Source: Sulfuricurvum sp. IAE1 (GTDB lineage Bacteria > Campylobacterota > Campylobacteria > Campylobacterales > Sulfurimonadaceae). Taken from it: DNA of 64,000 nt. The translations under genes were made by a program, and so were the position numbers. The DNA lies in contig NZ_SLTI01000023.1 of assembly GCF_004347735.1 (NCBI RefSeq), positions 1-64,000 of the forward strand, read 5' to 3'. The notes under the pieces are model-generated. The model was not told the origin of the DNA, searched no databases, and saw only the letters and a program-made list of their open reading frames with translations. Positions 21,429 to 30,702 of the stretch are shown piece after piece; positions within the stretch are counted from its first letter, which is position 1; every line of letters begins with the position of its first letter.

Positions 21429-23312
21429 CTAGAGCTTGTTGACGATCGTTTTGATTTCGTTGACCAGCGCCTGCTGACGGTTGTAGATGTATTCGATGAG
21501 ATAACTCTCGTAAGGTTCTTCGAGATCGAGAATAACGACGAGCTTCGTAAAATCGTCCTCTTTTTGGAGATACTGTATTTTCCCCGATACGGCCATCGGG
21601 ACCATCCCCCCCTCAAAACGGGCAATAGGCAGGTTAAACTGCAGCATAACCGACGTCCCTACGTCCGGCGGAGTCTTACCGCTCCCGATACGGCACGCAA
21701 TCGATTTGATCGAAATATCCAGAATCGTCCCAGCACTCACGTTTTTGGGTGAAGTCAGCGTTACATGCATCCGGTGGTCGCTCTGGATGCGGATGTACTG
21801 CCGGTTGTTGGCGGAAGCCTCGAGCGGCTGAAACTGGGAGAGGACGGCGATTTTTTTGCCGACGTCGACGATTTTGATGTCGGATTGGAGGTCGAAAGGG
21901 AAACCGGGGGACTGGATGACGGTATGCCCTTCGAGCTTCATCGCATATCCCTGTATTTTTTCGATCGCAAGGTACGCCAATCCCTCGGATAGTTTGACCA
22001 GTCGTGCAGGGGTGCTGATCCGGATCCCTTTGTAAAAATTCAAAAGCTTGATGGGAGTTTTGTTCAGCATCAGTTTCTCGAGATAATACAGCGCCTCTTC
22101 GGTATCGTCCAAAACCCCTTCTCCCACGCTGATTTCGTGATGTACAAGGTTCGCGATATCGGCGGAGAGGAGGTTTTTTTGATGAATGTTGTCGATGATG
22201 CGGATTGCTTTGTCCAGTTCCGAACCTTTCATGTCGATCACGAACGAATTGAGCACGGGGACATTCCCCTCGATGTTCACGTGGGCGCTGACGTCGTGGT
22301 GGAACCGCTCCAGCGTCTCTTTGAGTTCATCGAGTCCGGCGCGCTCGTGCATAACCGTAAAAACATTTTTATGCCACTGTGCGATCTGGGCATCGCGACC
22401 GAAATAGCTTTTCGCCCGGGCGAGGATCTCTTTGTACAGTTCGTGGTAGAGATGCTCGCCGTTGAGCGCGATGATTTTATCGCTGTTTTCGACATGCACC
22501 ATGATGACCGGGATCGATTCGTTTTCTTTTTTGTGGACGACAAAGGCGTCTTTGAGCCGTTCGATAAACTCCATCCGGTTGTGAATCCGCTGTTCGCAGC
22601 TTTGCAAGGGAGCTTTGAGCGGAATCATCGCAATGAGCGTTTCATTCCCTTTAAGCGGATGGGTATTGACGAAATAGGCTTTTTGCCCTTCCAGAACGCT
22701 CTCGATCTCCACTACTTTCTGGTTCGATCCGGGCTGAGCCATCATTACGGCAAGATCGCTGTCGGCGATGAAACGGTCGAATTCGTCAAGGCGGCTGATG
22801 CCGAAGTGGTGTTTGAGCAGTTCATTCACGTATGCGCTTTTACCGTTTTTGCAGATACAGAACAACGTATTGGAATGTTCGGTTATATGGCGCTGGAAAC
22901 CGTGGATCACCGCATCGTTGTAAGCACGGACAAGAACGGGGAAAATTCCCGCGAGGGCGCTATGGAATTCTTCGGCGTCGGCAGCAAAGGGGACGACACC
23001 CCACGCGCGCAGCCTCATCGCCCCCCGCAGGACGTCGTTATCATTGCAGTCAGGGGCCATAACGAGGGTTTCAAGGCGATGTATTGAGGCGAGAACATTG
23101 CCCAGCGAAGGGGATATCAGGCGCGGTGTCGGCAGGCATACGATCATCAGGTGGTATTCGCCGTGAGCTTTTGCCGCCTGCGAGGGGGTGATAAACGTAA
23201 CGTTGCGGAACAGAGCCGCCGCCGCTTTGGCAAAAGGGATTTCGCTCCCCTCTTCCTGTATCACGGCCAGATCGAAATGTCTGGCGTATTTTGCGATTTT
23301 TTCCTTGGACAC
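21429..23312 (-). CDS. Degenerate receiver/PAS/GGDEF-like protein with PilZ-type C-terminus
   Basis: A 627-residue cytoplasmic protein. Residues 1-130 look like a receiver fold (LAVIQEEGSEIPFAKAAAAL, LMIVCLPTPRLIS) without a phospho-Asp in the usual place. Residues about 140-240 are PAS-like (TLFCICKNGKSAYVNELLKH). Residues about 245-370 have the secondary-structure rhythm of a GGDEF domain but no GGDEF motif. Residues about 505-610 resemble PilZ: YIRIQSDHRMHVTL, then ILDISIKSIACRI in the position of D.S..G, and later VSGKIQYL. The PilZ Arg-rich and Gly positions are changed, so c-di-GMP binding is doubtful. It converges with the GGDEF-EAL gene (five-base gap). Domain calls are structural inference. 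Confidence 0.55.
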   Translation of the reverse strand: MSKEKIAKYARHFDLAVIQEEGSEIPFAKAAAALFRNVTFITPSQAAKAHGEYHLMIVCLPTPRLISPSLGNVLASIHRLETLVMAPDCNDNDVLRGAMRLRAWGVVPFAADAEEFHSALAGIFPVLVRAYNDAVIHGFQRHITEHSNTLFCICKNGKSAYVNELLKHHFGISRLDEFDRFIADSDLAVMMAQPGSNQKVVEIESVLEGQKAYFVNTHPLKGNETLIAMIPLKAPLQSCEQRIHNRMEFIERLKDAFVVHKKENESIPVIMVHVENSDKIIALNGEHLYHELYKEILARAKSYFGRDAQIAQWHKNVFTVMHERAGLDELKETLERFHHDVSAHVNIEGNVPVLNSFVIDMKGSELDKAIRIIDNIHQKNLLSADIANLVHHEISVGEGVLDDTEEALYYLEKLMLNKTPIKLLNFYKGIRISTPARLVKLSEGLAYLAIEKIQGYAMKLEGHTVIQSPGFPFDLQSDIKIVDVGKKIAVLSQFQPLEASANNRQYIRIQSDHRMHVTLTSPKNVSAGTILDISIKSIACRIGSGKTPPDVGTSVMLQFNLPIARFEGGMVPMAVSGKIQYLQKEDDFTKLVVILDLEEPYESYLIEYIYNRQQALVNEIKTIVNKL

Positions 23313-23448
23313 TCATTCACCCGGCGATATAAATTATTTACTGTAACGATTGTATCGAATCGTGCGGATGAGTCCGCTTAAAAGTGCTCAAAGCTCCGGT
23401 AAACCGAGTTTCTGATAGAATATAAAGAAAAAAATCAGGAAAATATTT

Positions 23449-24747
23449 ATGCTTCGTATTGCCCCAAGCCCGACCGGCGATATGCACATCGGCCATCTTC
23501 GTGTAGCCCTGTTCAACTACATATGCGCCGTACAGCGCGAAGAACCTCTTCTCATACGCATCGAAGACACCGATAAAGAACGCTTTATCCCCGGGAAAGA
23601 GAAAGAGATTTTCGACATCCTCGCCCTCTTTGGGATCGAGTACCAAGAGCAGCAGCTCCAGAGCAACAATCTGCGCTTCCACCGCGCCATGGCGCTACAG
23701 CTTCTCCAGGACAAAAAAGCGTTTAACTGCTTTTGTCCCCCCGAAACGCTTGAGGCCAAACGCGAAGCGGCAAAAGCGGCCCGCACCGCCTACCGTTACG
23801 ACGGCGCGTGTGAGAACCTCCCCGCAGAAGCCGTCATCGATAACGAAAACCCCTTTACCATCCGCCTGAAAAAACCTTCCGAGCCGATCACCGTCAAAGA
23901 CATCATCAAGGGGGAGTCCACATTCGAACCCGATGAAATCGACAGTTTCATCCTGATGCGCGCCGACAAGTATCCGACGTACAACTTCGCGTGTGCGGTC
24001 GACGACATGCTCGCCGACATCTCCCTCATCATCCGCGGCGAAGACCATCTCTCCGATACCCCCAAACAAATCGCCATCCACCGCGCCCTGGGGTATACCA
24101 AAACGATCGAATACGCCCATCTGCCCGTCATCCTCAACGACGAAGGGAAGGAAACGTCCGGGCACGACGAGGCTTCGAGCGTCAAATGGCTGCTGGAGGA
24201 AGGATACCTCCCCGAAGCGATCAGCAACTACCTGATCTTGATGGGGAACAAAACGCCGACGGAAATTTTCACCCTCAAAGAGGCGATCAAATGGTTCGAC
24301 CTGCGCACCCTTTCCAAAGCGCCCGTCCGGTTCGACATGGACAAGCTCAAATTCATCAACCGCGAACACCTCAAAGGGCTTGACCCCAAAGAGCTTTCGC
24401 GTTACGTCGGCTTTGCCGACGAAGAGATCGGCAACCTCGCCAAAGTGTTCCTCGATGAAGCCGTAACCCTCAAAGAACTGCGGGGAAAAATCGGCGCGGT
24501 GTTCGCTCCGAAAATCGTCCCCGACGAATACAAAGAGGGGTTTGACGTGTTGCGGGACCTGACGCTCAAGGCGCCCCATTTCGACGATTTCGAAGCGTAC
24601 AGTAACTATCTTGCCGAACACAGCGGTCTCCAGGGGGAAAACTTTTTCAAACCGCTGCGCATTCTTATCAGCGGTTCCGAAAACGGCCCCGAACTCGCCG
24701 ATCTGTATCGGTATCTTAAAAACTACATCAAAGAGGTGGCCAAATGA
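23449..24747 (+). CDS. gltX: Glutamyl-tRNA synthetase, short epsilonproteobacterial type
   Basis: A 432-residue class I enzyme that charges tRNA with glutamate. The HIGH motif is PTGDMHIGHLRVALFNY (about residues 6-22), with IRIEDTDKER following as in GluRS, and IRGEDHLSDTPKQIAIHRAL in the tRNA-acceptor region. Where the second ATP motif (KMSKR) is expected the sequence reads EGKETSGHDEASSVKWLLE (about 238-256), so the usual Met-Ser-Lys-Arg is absent. The anticodon-binding part is short. Epsilonproteobacteria usually have two GluRS genes, one of which charges tRNA-Gln; only one is in this window and I cannot say which it is. It overlaps yggT by four bases. Confidence 0.9.
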   Translation: MLRIAPSPTGDMHIGHLRVALFNYICAVQREEPLLIRIEDTDKERFIPGKEKEIFDILALFGIEYQEQQLQSNNLRFHRAMALQLLQDKKAFNCFCPPETLEAKREAAKAARTAYRYDGACENLPAEAVIDNENPFTIRLKKPSEPITVKDIIKGESTFEPDEIDSFILMRADKYPTYNFACAVDDMLADISLIIRGEDHLSDTPKQIAIHRALGYTKTIEYAHLPVILNDEGKETSGHDEASSVKWLLEEGYLPEAISNYLILMGNKTPTEIFTLKEAIKWFDLRTLSKAPVRFDMDKLKFINREHLKGLDPKELSRYVGFADEEIGNLAKVFLDEAVTLKELRGKIGAVFAPKIVPDEYKEGFDVLRDLTLKAPHFDDFEAYSNYLAEHSGLQGENFFKPLRILISGSENGPELADLYRYLKNYIKEVAK

Positions 24748-25031
24748 TGAGCGGCATTATCGCGGGACTGGGCGGCATCGTCCATTCCCTTCTCACCGTC
24801 TATATCTGGGTCGTCATCATCGGCGCCCTGCTCAGCTGGGTCCGTCCCGACCCCTACAACCCTATCGTGCAGATCATTTACCGATTGACCGAGCCGGCAT
24901 ACCGCGCTATCCGACGCATGATGCCGACCGTTTTCAACGGTATCGACCTCGCACCGATCATTTTGATCGTTCTGCTGAACGTGGCCGATGTGATATTGAT
25001 TAATATCATAAACGGAATGGTGGTCGGATGA
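24744..25031 (+). CDS. YggT-family integral membrane protein (one repeat)
   Basis: A 95-residue protein with two hydrophobic spans around the YGGT signature: SLLTVYIWVVIIGALLSWVR (about 14-33), PYNPIVQIIYRLTEPAYRAIR (about 36-56) and a C-terminal span (LAPIILIVLLNVADVILINII). E. coli YggT has two such repeats and helps osmotic tolerance; the one-repeat form is usual in many bacteria. It is coupled to gltX before it and to the lytic transglycosylase gene after it by four-base overlaps. Confidence 0.85.
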   Translation: MMSGIIAGLGGIVHSLLTVYIWVVIIGALLSWVRPDPYNPIVQIIYRLTEPAYRAIRRMMPTVFNGIDLAPIILIVLLNVADVILINIINGMVVG

Positions 25032-26665
25032 TCGGCCGTTCACTGTTTCTGGGGGCGTTGCTGGTTTGTTCGGCATCCGCCGTCACCCTCGATGAGATCG
25101 CTTCCAAACCCCCTTCCCGGGAAAAGAACTTCCTCATCTGGCAATTTCTGAAACAAGACATCAACGCCTCCGCGGCAAGCGAAGCGTTTTACCAGATCGA
25201 TACGGTCAACCCGCGTTTCTTGTTCGACTATGCTGCCAAAACCGACGAGAGCGAAATCCGCTACACCGCCGATTGCATGCAGAAAGTCTCCACCCAGCTC
25301 ATGGCGATCGAGCAGGACGACTGCCTCTACCTCGCCCTCACCCCTCAAAAAGCGCAGATGCTCGAAAGCTACGAGCGTGAGCTGATCGCGACACGCCTGG
25401 GGGACCGTTTCGGCGACGTTCAATGGCTGCGTACGATGAACCATAACAATCACTTCGCCCCCTACAGCGACCTCGAAGCGTCGCTGAAGCTCTTCAACCT
25501 TTCCTCTCCTCAATACCGGCATGAGCATTTCAACCACCCCATCGATCTCGAAAGCCTTGCTTCCCTGACGTCGATGAACGGTTTTGCCCAGCTGGTGTAC
25601 TGGAGCGTCACCGACCCGAAACTGGGCGAACTGCACGCTTCGCTGGCCAACGTCAGCGGCGGATCTTACGGATTCCAGACTCATTTTTATCTCGGGATCA
25701 ACGCCCTTCGCTACGGGCGCGCCGACAATGCCCATTTCCACCTGCTCGAAGCCAAGCGCAAAGCCCCTTCCCCGATGGAACGGGACAAATGCACCTTCTG
25801 GATCTACCGTGTCACGTCGGATGACGCGATGCTTCGTGAGCTCTCCGAGAGCCTGGACATCAATATGTACGTCCTGTGGGCCAGGGAACGTCTGGGCGTC
25901 GAAACCGAAAACTATTTCACGACCCTTCCGACCAGCGGCCCCGGAGGATTCAAAGGGGACGATCCGTTCGAATGGAACCGTCTTCACCGCGAAATGGTCG
26001 CCACGCCGCCCGAAGAACTCTACCGCCTCGTCGAACGCTACGAAGGAGACGATTCGCTCGCCGTGCAGGCGTACATGATCGAACGGGTTTACCAGCCCTA
26101 CGTTCATAATTTCACCATGCCCTACGAGCGCTATCTGCAAGGGATCGACAACGACCAAAAAGCGTTTCTCTATGCGCTCATGCGCCAGGAGACCCGGCTG
26201 ATTCCGGGGTTGATCTCGCGTTCCTTCGCACTGGGCCTGATGCAGATCATGCCGTTCAATGTCGATTCGATCTCCAAAATCCACCCCCTCAAAGTCTCTT
26301 CGTATCAGGATATGTTCAACCCCCAGTTCAACATTCCCTATGCGATCGAGCATCTCAAACACATCGACAACACCCTTTACAACCCCGTGTTTAAAGCCTA
26401 CGCCTACAACGGCGGCATCGGCTTTACGAAACGGCTGATTACGGCGGAGGGGGTTTTTCTAAACGGGGAGCACGAACCGTTTATGAGTATGGAACTCGTC
26501 TGGAATGCGGAAAGCAGGGAATACGGCAAGAAAGTTCTTGCCAATTACGTGATCTACAAGAAGATCCTGGGGGAGAGCGTTTCGATCACTCGGATTTTTG
26601 ATAATTTAACACAGCCGACCCTGTCTGATTGTTTTCGAGCCGCAGCGCAAGCCCCGGCCCGGTGA
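25028..26665 (+). CDS. Soluble lytic murein transglycosylase (SLT family)
   Basis: A 545-residue exported enzyme that cleaves glycan strands of peptidoglycan to 1,6-anhydro products. A signal peptide (MIGRSLFLGALLVCSASA) is followed by a long helical region (about 20-370) typical of the Slt superhelix, then a lysozyme-like catalytic domain (about 375-530). The catalytic Glu is in LMRQETRLIPGLISRSFALG; LMQIMPFN, YAIEHLKHI and KAYAYNGGIG complete the SLT signature. The start overlaps the yggT stop by four bases. Its last 80 bases overlap the 3' end of a lipoprotein gene on the other strand. Confidence 0.88.
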   Translation: MIGRSLFLGALLVCSASAVTLDEIASKPPSREKNFLIWQFLKQDINASAASEAFYQIDTVNPRFLFDYAAKTDESEIRYTADCMQKVSTQLMAIEQDDCLYLALTPQKAQMLESYERELIATRLGDRFGDVQWLRTMNHNNHFAPYSDLEASLKLFNLSSPQYRHEHFNHPIDLESLASLTSMNGFAQLVYWSVTDPKLGELHASLANVSGGSYGFQTHFYLGINALRYGRADNAHFHLLEAKRKAPSPMERDKCTFWIYRVTSDDAMLRELSESLDINMYVLWARERLGVETENYFTTLPTSGPGGFKGDDPFEWNRLHREMVATPPEELYRLVERYEGDDSLAVQAYMIERVYQPYVHNFTMPYERYLQGIDNDQKAFLYALMRQETRLIPGLISRSFALGLMQIMPFNVDSISKIHPLKVSSYQDMFNPQFNIPYAIEHLKHIDNTLYNPVFKAYAYNGGIGFTKRLITAEGVFLNGEHEPFMSMELVWNAESREYGKKVLANYVIYKKILGESVSITRIFDNLTQPTLSDCFRAAAQAPAR

Positions 26666-27119
26666 CCGGTTCGAAACGGATCAGGAAATAGCGGTTCCAG
26701 TTGTTCTGGATCGGAATAAGCGAACGGCGGGGATCGTTCTCCTTGATCTCTTCCATCGAAGCGGGTGCGATCGCCCGCGTAATGGGCTTTTTCGTTTTGG
26801 AATCGACGTCCGCGACGTTGAGCGTCAGTGTGTAACCGTGGTCTTCCAACGTCCATTTTTTAACGTCCTGGTTGCGCTTTTCAAAATAAAAAGCGGCCAT
26901 GAAATACTCGCCGTCACGGTATTGTCCCGGATAGACGGGGTTGAGATACACGGCAGAGACAATCGCTTTGGTCTCCATCGATTTGACAATACTGGCGGTA
27001 CGGAGCTGCTCGACCGAGCGCTCGTGGGCCTCGTCCATCGTGAACAGATCGAACGCCCCTTTCTGGGAACATCCGCCAAGTGCCAAAACGGCCGCCAGCG
27101 CTACAAGTGAAAATCGCAT
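26586..27119 (-). CDS. Putative lipoprotein, 177 aa
   Basis: An exported lipoprotein: the signal peptide MRFSLVALAAVLALGGC ends in the lipobox LGGC (Cys 17). The mature part is a compact mixed fold with VSAVYLNPVYPGQYRDGEYF (about 55-74), AAFYFEKRNQDVKKW and a Tyr/Phe-rich strand (YFLIRFEPVTGPGLALRLE) near the end. No known family is recognised. It is convergent with the lytic transglycosylase gene, and the two coding regions overlap by 80 bases at their 3' ends, which is unusual. Confidence 0.8.
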   Translation of the reverse strand: MRFSLVALAAVLALGGCSQKGAFDLFTMDEAHERSVEQLRTASIVKSMETKAIVSAVYLNPVYPGQYRDGEYFMAAFYFEKRNQDVKKWTLEDHGYTLTLNVADVDSKTKKPITRAIAPASMEEIKENDPRRSLIPIQNNWNRYFLIRFEPVTGPGLALRLENNQTGSAVLNYQKSE

Positions 27120-27178
27120 AATCGTCCTTAAAAGTGGTTCAGATACACTATCTTAACAAAATTTCAATGATAGTTGAC

Positions 27179-27184
27179 TATAAT
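27179..27184 (+). promoter_or_regulatory. Candidate -10 before mobB
   Basis: TATAAT lies 29 bases before the TTG start at 27214, in the AT-rich 94-base divergent spacer. No close match to TTGACA is found 16 to 18 bases upstream (TTAACA at 27153 gives a 20-base gap), as is common for this phylum. Confidence 0.45.
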
Positions 27185-27213
27185 ATCCCCTATTTTTACT
27201 CGAGGTACGATTT

Positions 27214-27720
27214 TTGAAAAAACGACTAGCGGTTGCGTTTACCGGCCCCTCCAACAGCGGCAAAACGACCCTTATTCTCAAAGTGGCCCGAAAACTGATC
27301 CACGAGCACGGTCTGCAGGTCGCCATCGTCAAAAACGACCCCAAAGACAAGGCCCAGTTCGACGTTCCCGGAAAAGACAGCTACAAGTTCAGCGATACGG
27401 GGGCCGAAGTGATCGTCACTTCCCCGACGCGCACCACCTATTTTTCCAAACGGCACAAAGAACTCGACGAGCTGATCGCCCTGTTCGGCGAGTTCGACGT
27501 GCTGCTGGTCGAGGGGCTCAAAAACCTCCCCCTCCCGCGCATCAGCATTTTCCGGGGATCGATCGATACCGACTATTTTCCCTACATGAACGCCCTAGCG
27601 GTCGACGACACGATCGACACCGCCCGCTATACGGTCCCCGCGGGGATCGATCTGCTCGATCTCAACAACCCCGATCAGGTGATCGGATGGATTTTAGACA
27701 ACGCAAAGGTACTTGAATGA
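27214..27720 (+). CDS. mobB: Molybdopterin-guanine dinucleotide biosynthesis adaptor MobB
   Basis: A 168-residue P-loop GTPase that assists MobA in making the bis-MGD form of molybdenum cofactor. It starts [20 protein letters not shown], with the Walker A loop GPSNSGKTT near residues 10-18. Later it has [33 protein letters not shown], matching the MobB H/D..D..GKDS..F..AGA pattern, and [19 protein letters not shown] with the family LVEGfK.. motif. The start is a TTG. It overlaps the fbp start by four bases. It implies that the host uses Mo/W oxidoreductases. Confidence 0.9.
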   Translation: MKKRLAVAFTGPSNSGKTTLILKVARKLIHEHGLQVAIVKNDPKDKAQFDVPGKDSYKFSDTGAEVIVTSPTRTTYFSKRHKELDELIALFGEFDVLLVEGLKNLPLPRISIFRGSIDTDYFPYMNALAVDDTIDTARYTVPAGIDLLDLNNPDQVIGWILDNAKVLE

Positions 27721-28562
27721 ACACGATTTTAGAAGCGATCCAGAAAAGCGCGATCCGCATCAAACACGCCATCGACGTCAAAGACATCGGTTATTCGCAA
27801 GAACAGAACAGCTCCGGGGAAACGCAGCTTCAGCTCGACATCCAAAGCGACCTCATTATCGAAGAGGAACTGAGCAAAATCGCATCGGTCCACACCATCG
27901 CCAGCGAAGAAAAAGAACATCCCATGACGCTCAATGAAGAGGGGCGCTATTTCATCGCGTTCGATCCGCTCGACGGTTCATCGCTCGTCGACGTCAATCT
28001 CAGCGTCGGATCGATTTTCGGCATTTACGACGGCGGGTTTTCGGGGAAACGGATGGTTGCGGCCTGCTACGTCGTTTACGGTCCGCGCGTCGAGCTCGTA
28101 TTTGCCCAGGACGGCAAAGCATCTCTTTATCTGCTCCAAAACGGCGAATTCGAGTACGTCAAGGAGATCCGCTTGAACGCTAAGGGAAAAATCATGGCCC
28201 CCGGCGGTACGCAGCAACACTGGGCCCCCTACCACAAAGCGATGATCGATTCGTTCTTCGCGCGCGGCTATCGCCTGCGCTATTCGGGCGGTATGGTTCC
28301 CGATCTGCACCAGATTCTCCTCAAAGGCGGCGGTCTGTTCAGCTACCCCGGCGCAGCCGACAAACCGGAGGGGAAACTGCGGATGCTGTTCGAGGTTTTT
28401 CCTTTCGCCTTCGTCTTCGAAACGGCCGGCGGAAAAGCGGTCGACGGCAAAGGGCGGGTACTGGAGAAAATCCACGCGCACGTCCACGACACGAGTCCGT
28501 GTTTCTTCGGCTCGTCCGAGGAAGTCGAAGAGGTTATGAGTGTCTATGCACGGGAACAGTGA
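27717..28562 (+). CDS. fbp: Fructose-1,6-bisphosphatase class I
   Basis: A 281-residue enzyme that hydrolyses fructose 1,6-bisphosphate to fructose 6-phosphate in gluconeogenesis and carbon fixation. Visible motifs are [10 protein letters not shown] (metal-binding Glu pair), [23 protein letters not shown] (about 81-103, the family signature), [25 protein letters not shown] and GGLFSYPG. It is shorter than the 330-residue enterobacterial form but of usual size for this phylum. It overlaps mobB before it and the small Cys-rich ORF after it. Confidence 0.92.
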   Translation: MNTILEAIQKSAIRIKHAIDVKDIGYSQEQNSSGETQLQLDIQSDLIIEEELSKIASVHTIASEEKEHPMTLNEEGRYFIAFDPLDGSSLVDVNLSVGSIFGIYDGGFSGKRMVAACYVVYGPRVELVFAQDGKASLYLLQNGEFEYVKEIRLNAKGKIMAPGGTQQHWAPYHKAMIDSFFARGYRLRYSGGMVPDLHQILLKGGGLFSYPGAADKPEGKLRMLFEVFPFAFVFETAGGKAVDGKGRVLEKIHAHVHDTSPCFFGSSEEVEEVMSVYAREQ

Positions 28563-28740
28563 CGTTTTCGAGCAGCGGCTCGAAGAGGCAACCCGCACCC
28601 TTCGGGCGTGCCAGGAGGAGAAAAAACTTGAAAGCTGCTACGACTGCCCCGAGTGCATCGGGTGCGAAACACGGGGAAAATACGTCCGGAGCGTGTACGA
28701 AAGCATGTCCAAGGGCGAAACCGGCGGATTTGATTTTTAG
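28540..28740 (+). CDS. Small Cys-rich protein between fbp and metG
   Basis: A 66-residue protein with a Cys cluster C-x8-C-x2-C-x2-C-x2-C ([25 protein letters not shown], about 24-48), which suggests a zinc or iron-sulfur site. The rest is helical and charged. The annotated start is a GTG; an in-frame ATG lies two codons later (28546). The gene overlaps the end of fbp by 23 bases and ends 12 bases before metG, with an AGGAAGG site between, so it belongs to the same operon. Function is unknown. Confidence 0.7.
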   Translation: MSMHGNSDVFEQRLEEATRTLRACQEEKKLESCYDCPECIGCETRGKYVRSVYESMSKGETGGFDF

Positions 28741-28752
28741 GAAGGAAATTTT

Positions 28753-30702
28753 ATGAGCAAAAACTATATTACCACCCCCATCTACTATGTCAACGGCGAA
28801 GCCCACATCGGTCATGCCTACACCACGTTCATCGCCGATGCCCTCGCCCGCCACTCGCGCCTCGTCGGCAACGAAACCTATTTTCTCACCGGTACCGACG
28901 AACACGGCCAGAAAATCGAGGAATCGGCGAAAAAACAGAACAAGCCGACACAGCAGTTTGCCGACGAGATCAGCGCCACCTTCCGCAACCTCTGGGACGA
29001 GTTCGGCATCAGCTACGACCAGTTCATCCGGACCACCGATGCCGCGCACAAAAAAGGAGTCCAGGCCGCATTCGCGAAAATGGTCGAAAACGGCGACGTT
29101 TACAAAGACTTTTACGAGGGGAACTACTGCGTCAGCTGCGAAACGTTTTTCCCCGAGTCGCAGCTCATGGACGGCGGATGCTGCCCCGACTGCGGACGTC
29201 CTACCACCATCGTCAAGGAAGAGAGTTATTTCTTCCGTCTCAGCAAGTACGAAAAGCCGTTGCTCGACTATTACGAAGCACACCCCGAATTCATCCTTCC
29301 CAAATCGCGCCGTAACGAGGTAATGAGCTTCGTCAAAAGCGGTCTCAACGACCTCTCCGTCACCCGGACGAGCTTTAGCTGGGGGGTTCCGCTCCCCGAA
29401 TCCCTCAACGAACCAAAACACGTCATGTACGTCTGGCTCGACGCCCTCATGAACTATGTAACGGCGCTGGGATACGGCACCGACGAAGCCAAAATGTCGT
29501 TCTGGCCCGCCAACGTTCAGCTCGTCGGCAAAGACATCCTCCGATTCCACGCGATCTACTGGCCGGCGTTTTTGATGAGTCTCGGGTTGCCGCTTCCCAA
29601 ACACATCGGAGCGCACGGGTGGTGGACCCGCGACGGCGAAAAAATGTCCAAATCCAAAGGGAACGTCGTCGATCCGCGCGAAGTTTCCAAGCACTACGGC
29701 GCCGAAAATTTCCGCTATTTCATGATGCGCGAAGTGCCGTTCGGACAGGATGGGGACTTTTCGCAGCGTGCCCTCATCGACCGCCTCAACTCCGATCTCT
29801 CCAACGATCTTGGGAACCTGCTCAACCGCATCATCGGAATGAGTGAAAAATATTCCGACTTCCGCATCGACAGTGTTGACGTCGAAAAATACCACGCACG
29901 CGAACTGGGCGATGCGCACGCGCTCCTCGACGCGCTCCCTCCTTATCTTGAGGAGCTGCAGATTCACCGTTACCTCGAAGAACTCTGGAAAGTCTTCACG
30001 ATCGGGAACAAGGCCATCGAAGAGCATGCGCCCTGGAGCAAAATCAAAGAGGGACGAACGGACGAAGCCCTCGCCACCGTCGCCCTCGTCGCCAATCTAC
30101 TCGCCAAAGCCTCCGTCATGCTGCACGGCATCATGCCCAATACCACGGCCACCATCGCCGATGCGCTGGGATTCGCGATCAATACCCAAAGTTACAACGA
30201 CCTGATCGTCAACAAAAAGCTTTTGGCCCCGTTCACGATCAAAAAAATCCCTCCCCTTTTCCCGCGCGTCGAAGAGCCTCTGATGAGCGAAGCCCCCAAA
30301 GCGATGATCGAGGAAGCCCCCAAAGCGGCCGAGCCGAAAAAAGAGGAGAAAAAAGAGAGTACGGTCCCCAGTGAAGGTCTTATCACGATCGATCAGTTTT
30401 TCCAGACCTCGCTTAAAGTCGGAACCGTCCTCGAAGCCGAGGAAGTGCCCAAAAGTTCGAAACTCCTGAAGCTTCAGGTCGATCTGGGCGAAGAGACGCC
30501 CCGCCAGATCATCGCGGGGATCCGCGAATACTACTCCGCCGAATCGCTGGTGGGAACACAGGTGTGCGTCGTTGCCAACCTCAAACCCGCGAAGCTTATG
30601 GGAATGCTCTCGGAGGGGATGATCCTCGCGGCCAAAGACACTGAGGGACTCTGCCTCGTACGTCCCGAAAAACCACGCACGAGCGGAAGTTCGATTGGAT
30701 GA
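28753..30702 (+). CDS. metG: Methionyl-tRNA synthetase with C-terminal tRNA-binding domain
   Basis: A 649-residue class I enzyme that charges tRNA-Met. The HIGH box is YYVNGEAHIGHAYTTF (about 9-24); a zinc knuckle region has CVSCETFFPESQLMDGGCCPDCGR (about 126-149, four Cys); the ATP loop is EKMSKSKGNVVDP (about 297-309). After the anticodon helices there is a charged linker rich in Glu, Lys and Pro (about 513-540) and an EMAP/Trbp111-like tRNA-binding OB fold (about 545-645, IDQFFQTSLKVGTVLEAEEV, GIREYYSAESLVG, VCVVANLKPAKLMG). This fused form is usual in the phylum. Its stop overlaps the next gene's start by four bases. Confidence 0.96.
   Translation: MSKNYITTPIYYVNGEAHIGHAYTTFIADALARHSRLVGNETYFLTGTDEHGQKIEESAKKQNKPTQQFADEISATFRNLWDEFGISYDQFIRTTDAAHKKGVQAAFAKMVENGDVYKDFYEGNYCVSCETFFPESQLMDGGCCPDCGRPTTIVKEESYFFRLSKYEKPLLDYYEAHPEFILPKSRRNEVMSFVKSGLNDLSVTRTSFSWGVPLPESLNEPKHVMYVWLDALMNYVTALGYGTDEAKMSFWPANVQLVGKDILRFHAIYWPAFLMSLGLPLPKHIGAHGWWTRDGEKMSKSKGNVVDPREVSKHYGAENFRYFMMREVPFGQDGDFSQRALIDRLNSDLSNDLGNLLNRIIGMSEKYSDFRIDSVDVEKYHARELGDAHALLDALPPYLEELQIHRYLEELWKVFTIGNKAIEEHAPWSKIKEGRTDEALATVALVANLLAKASVMLHGIMPNTTATIADALGFAINTQSYNDLIVNKKLLAPFTIKKIPPLFPRVEEPLMSEAPKAMIEEAPKAAEPKKEEKKESTVPSEGLITIDQFFQTSLKVGTVLEAEEVPKSSKLLKLQVDLGEETPRQIIAGIREYYSAESLVGTQVCVVANLKPAKLMGMLSEGMILAAKDTEGLCLVRPEKPRTSGSSIG

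Noticed and set aside
28534-30027. 497-codon antisense frame over metG
   Set aside because: MetG is certain on the other strand; the frame is rich in Phe/Val/Asp/Glu shadow codons.
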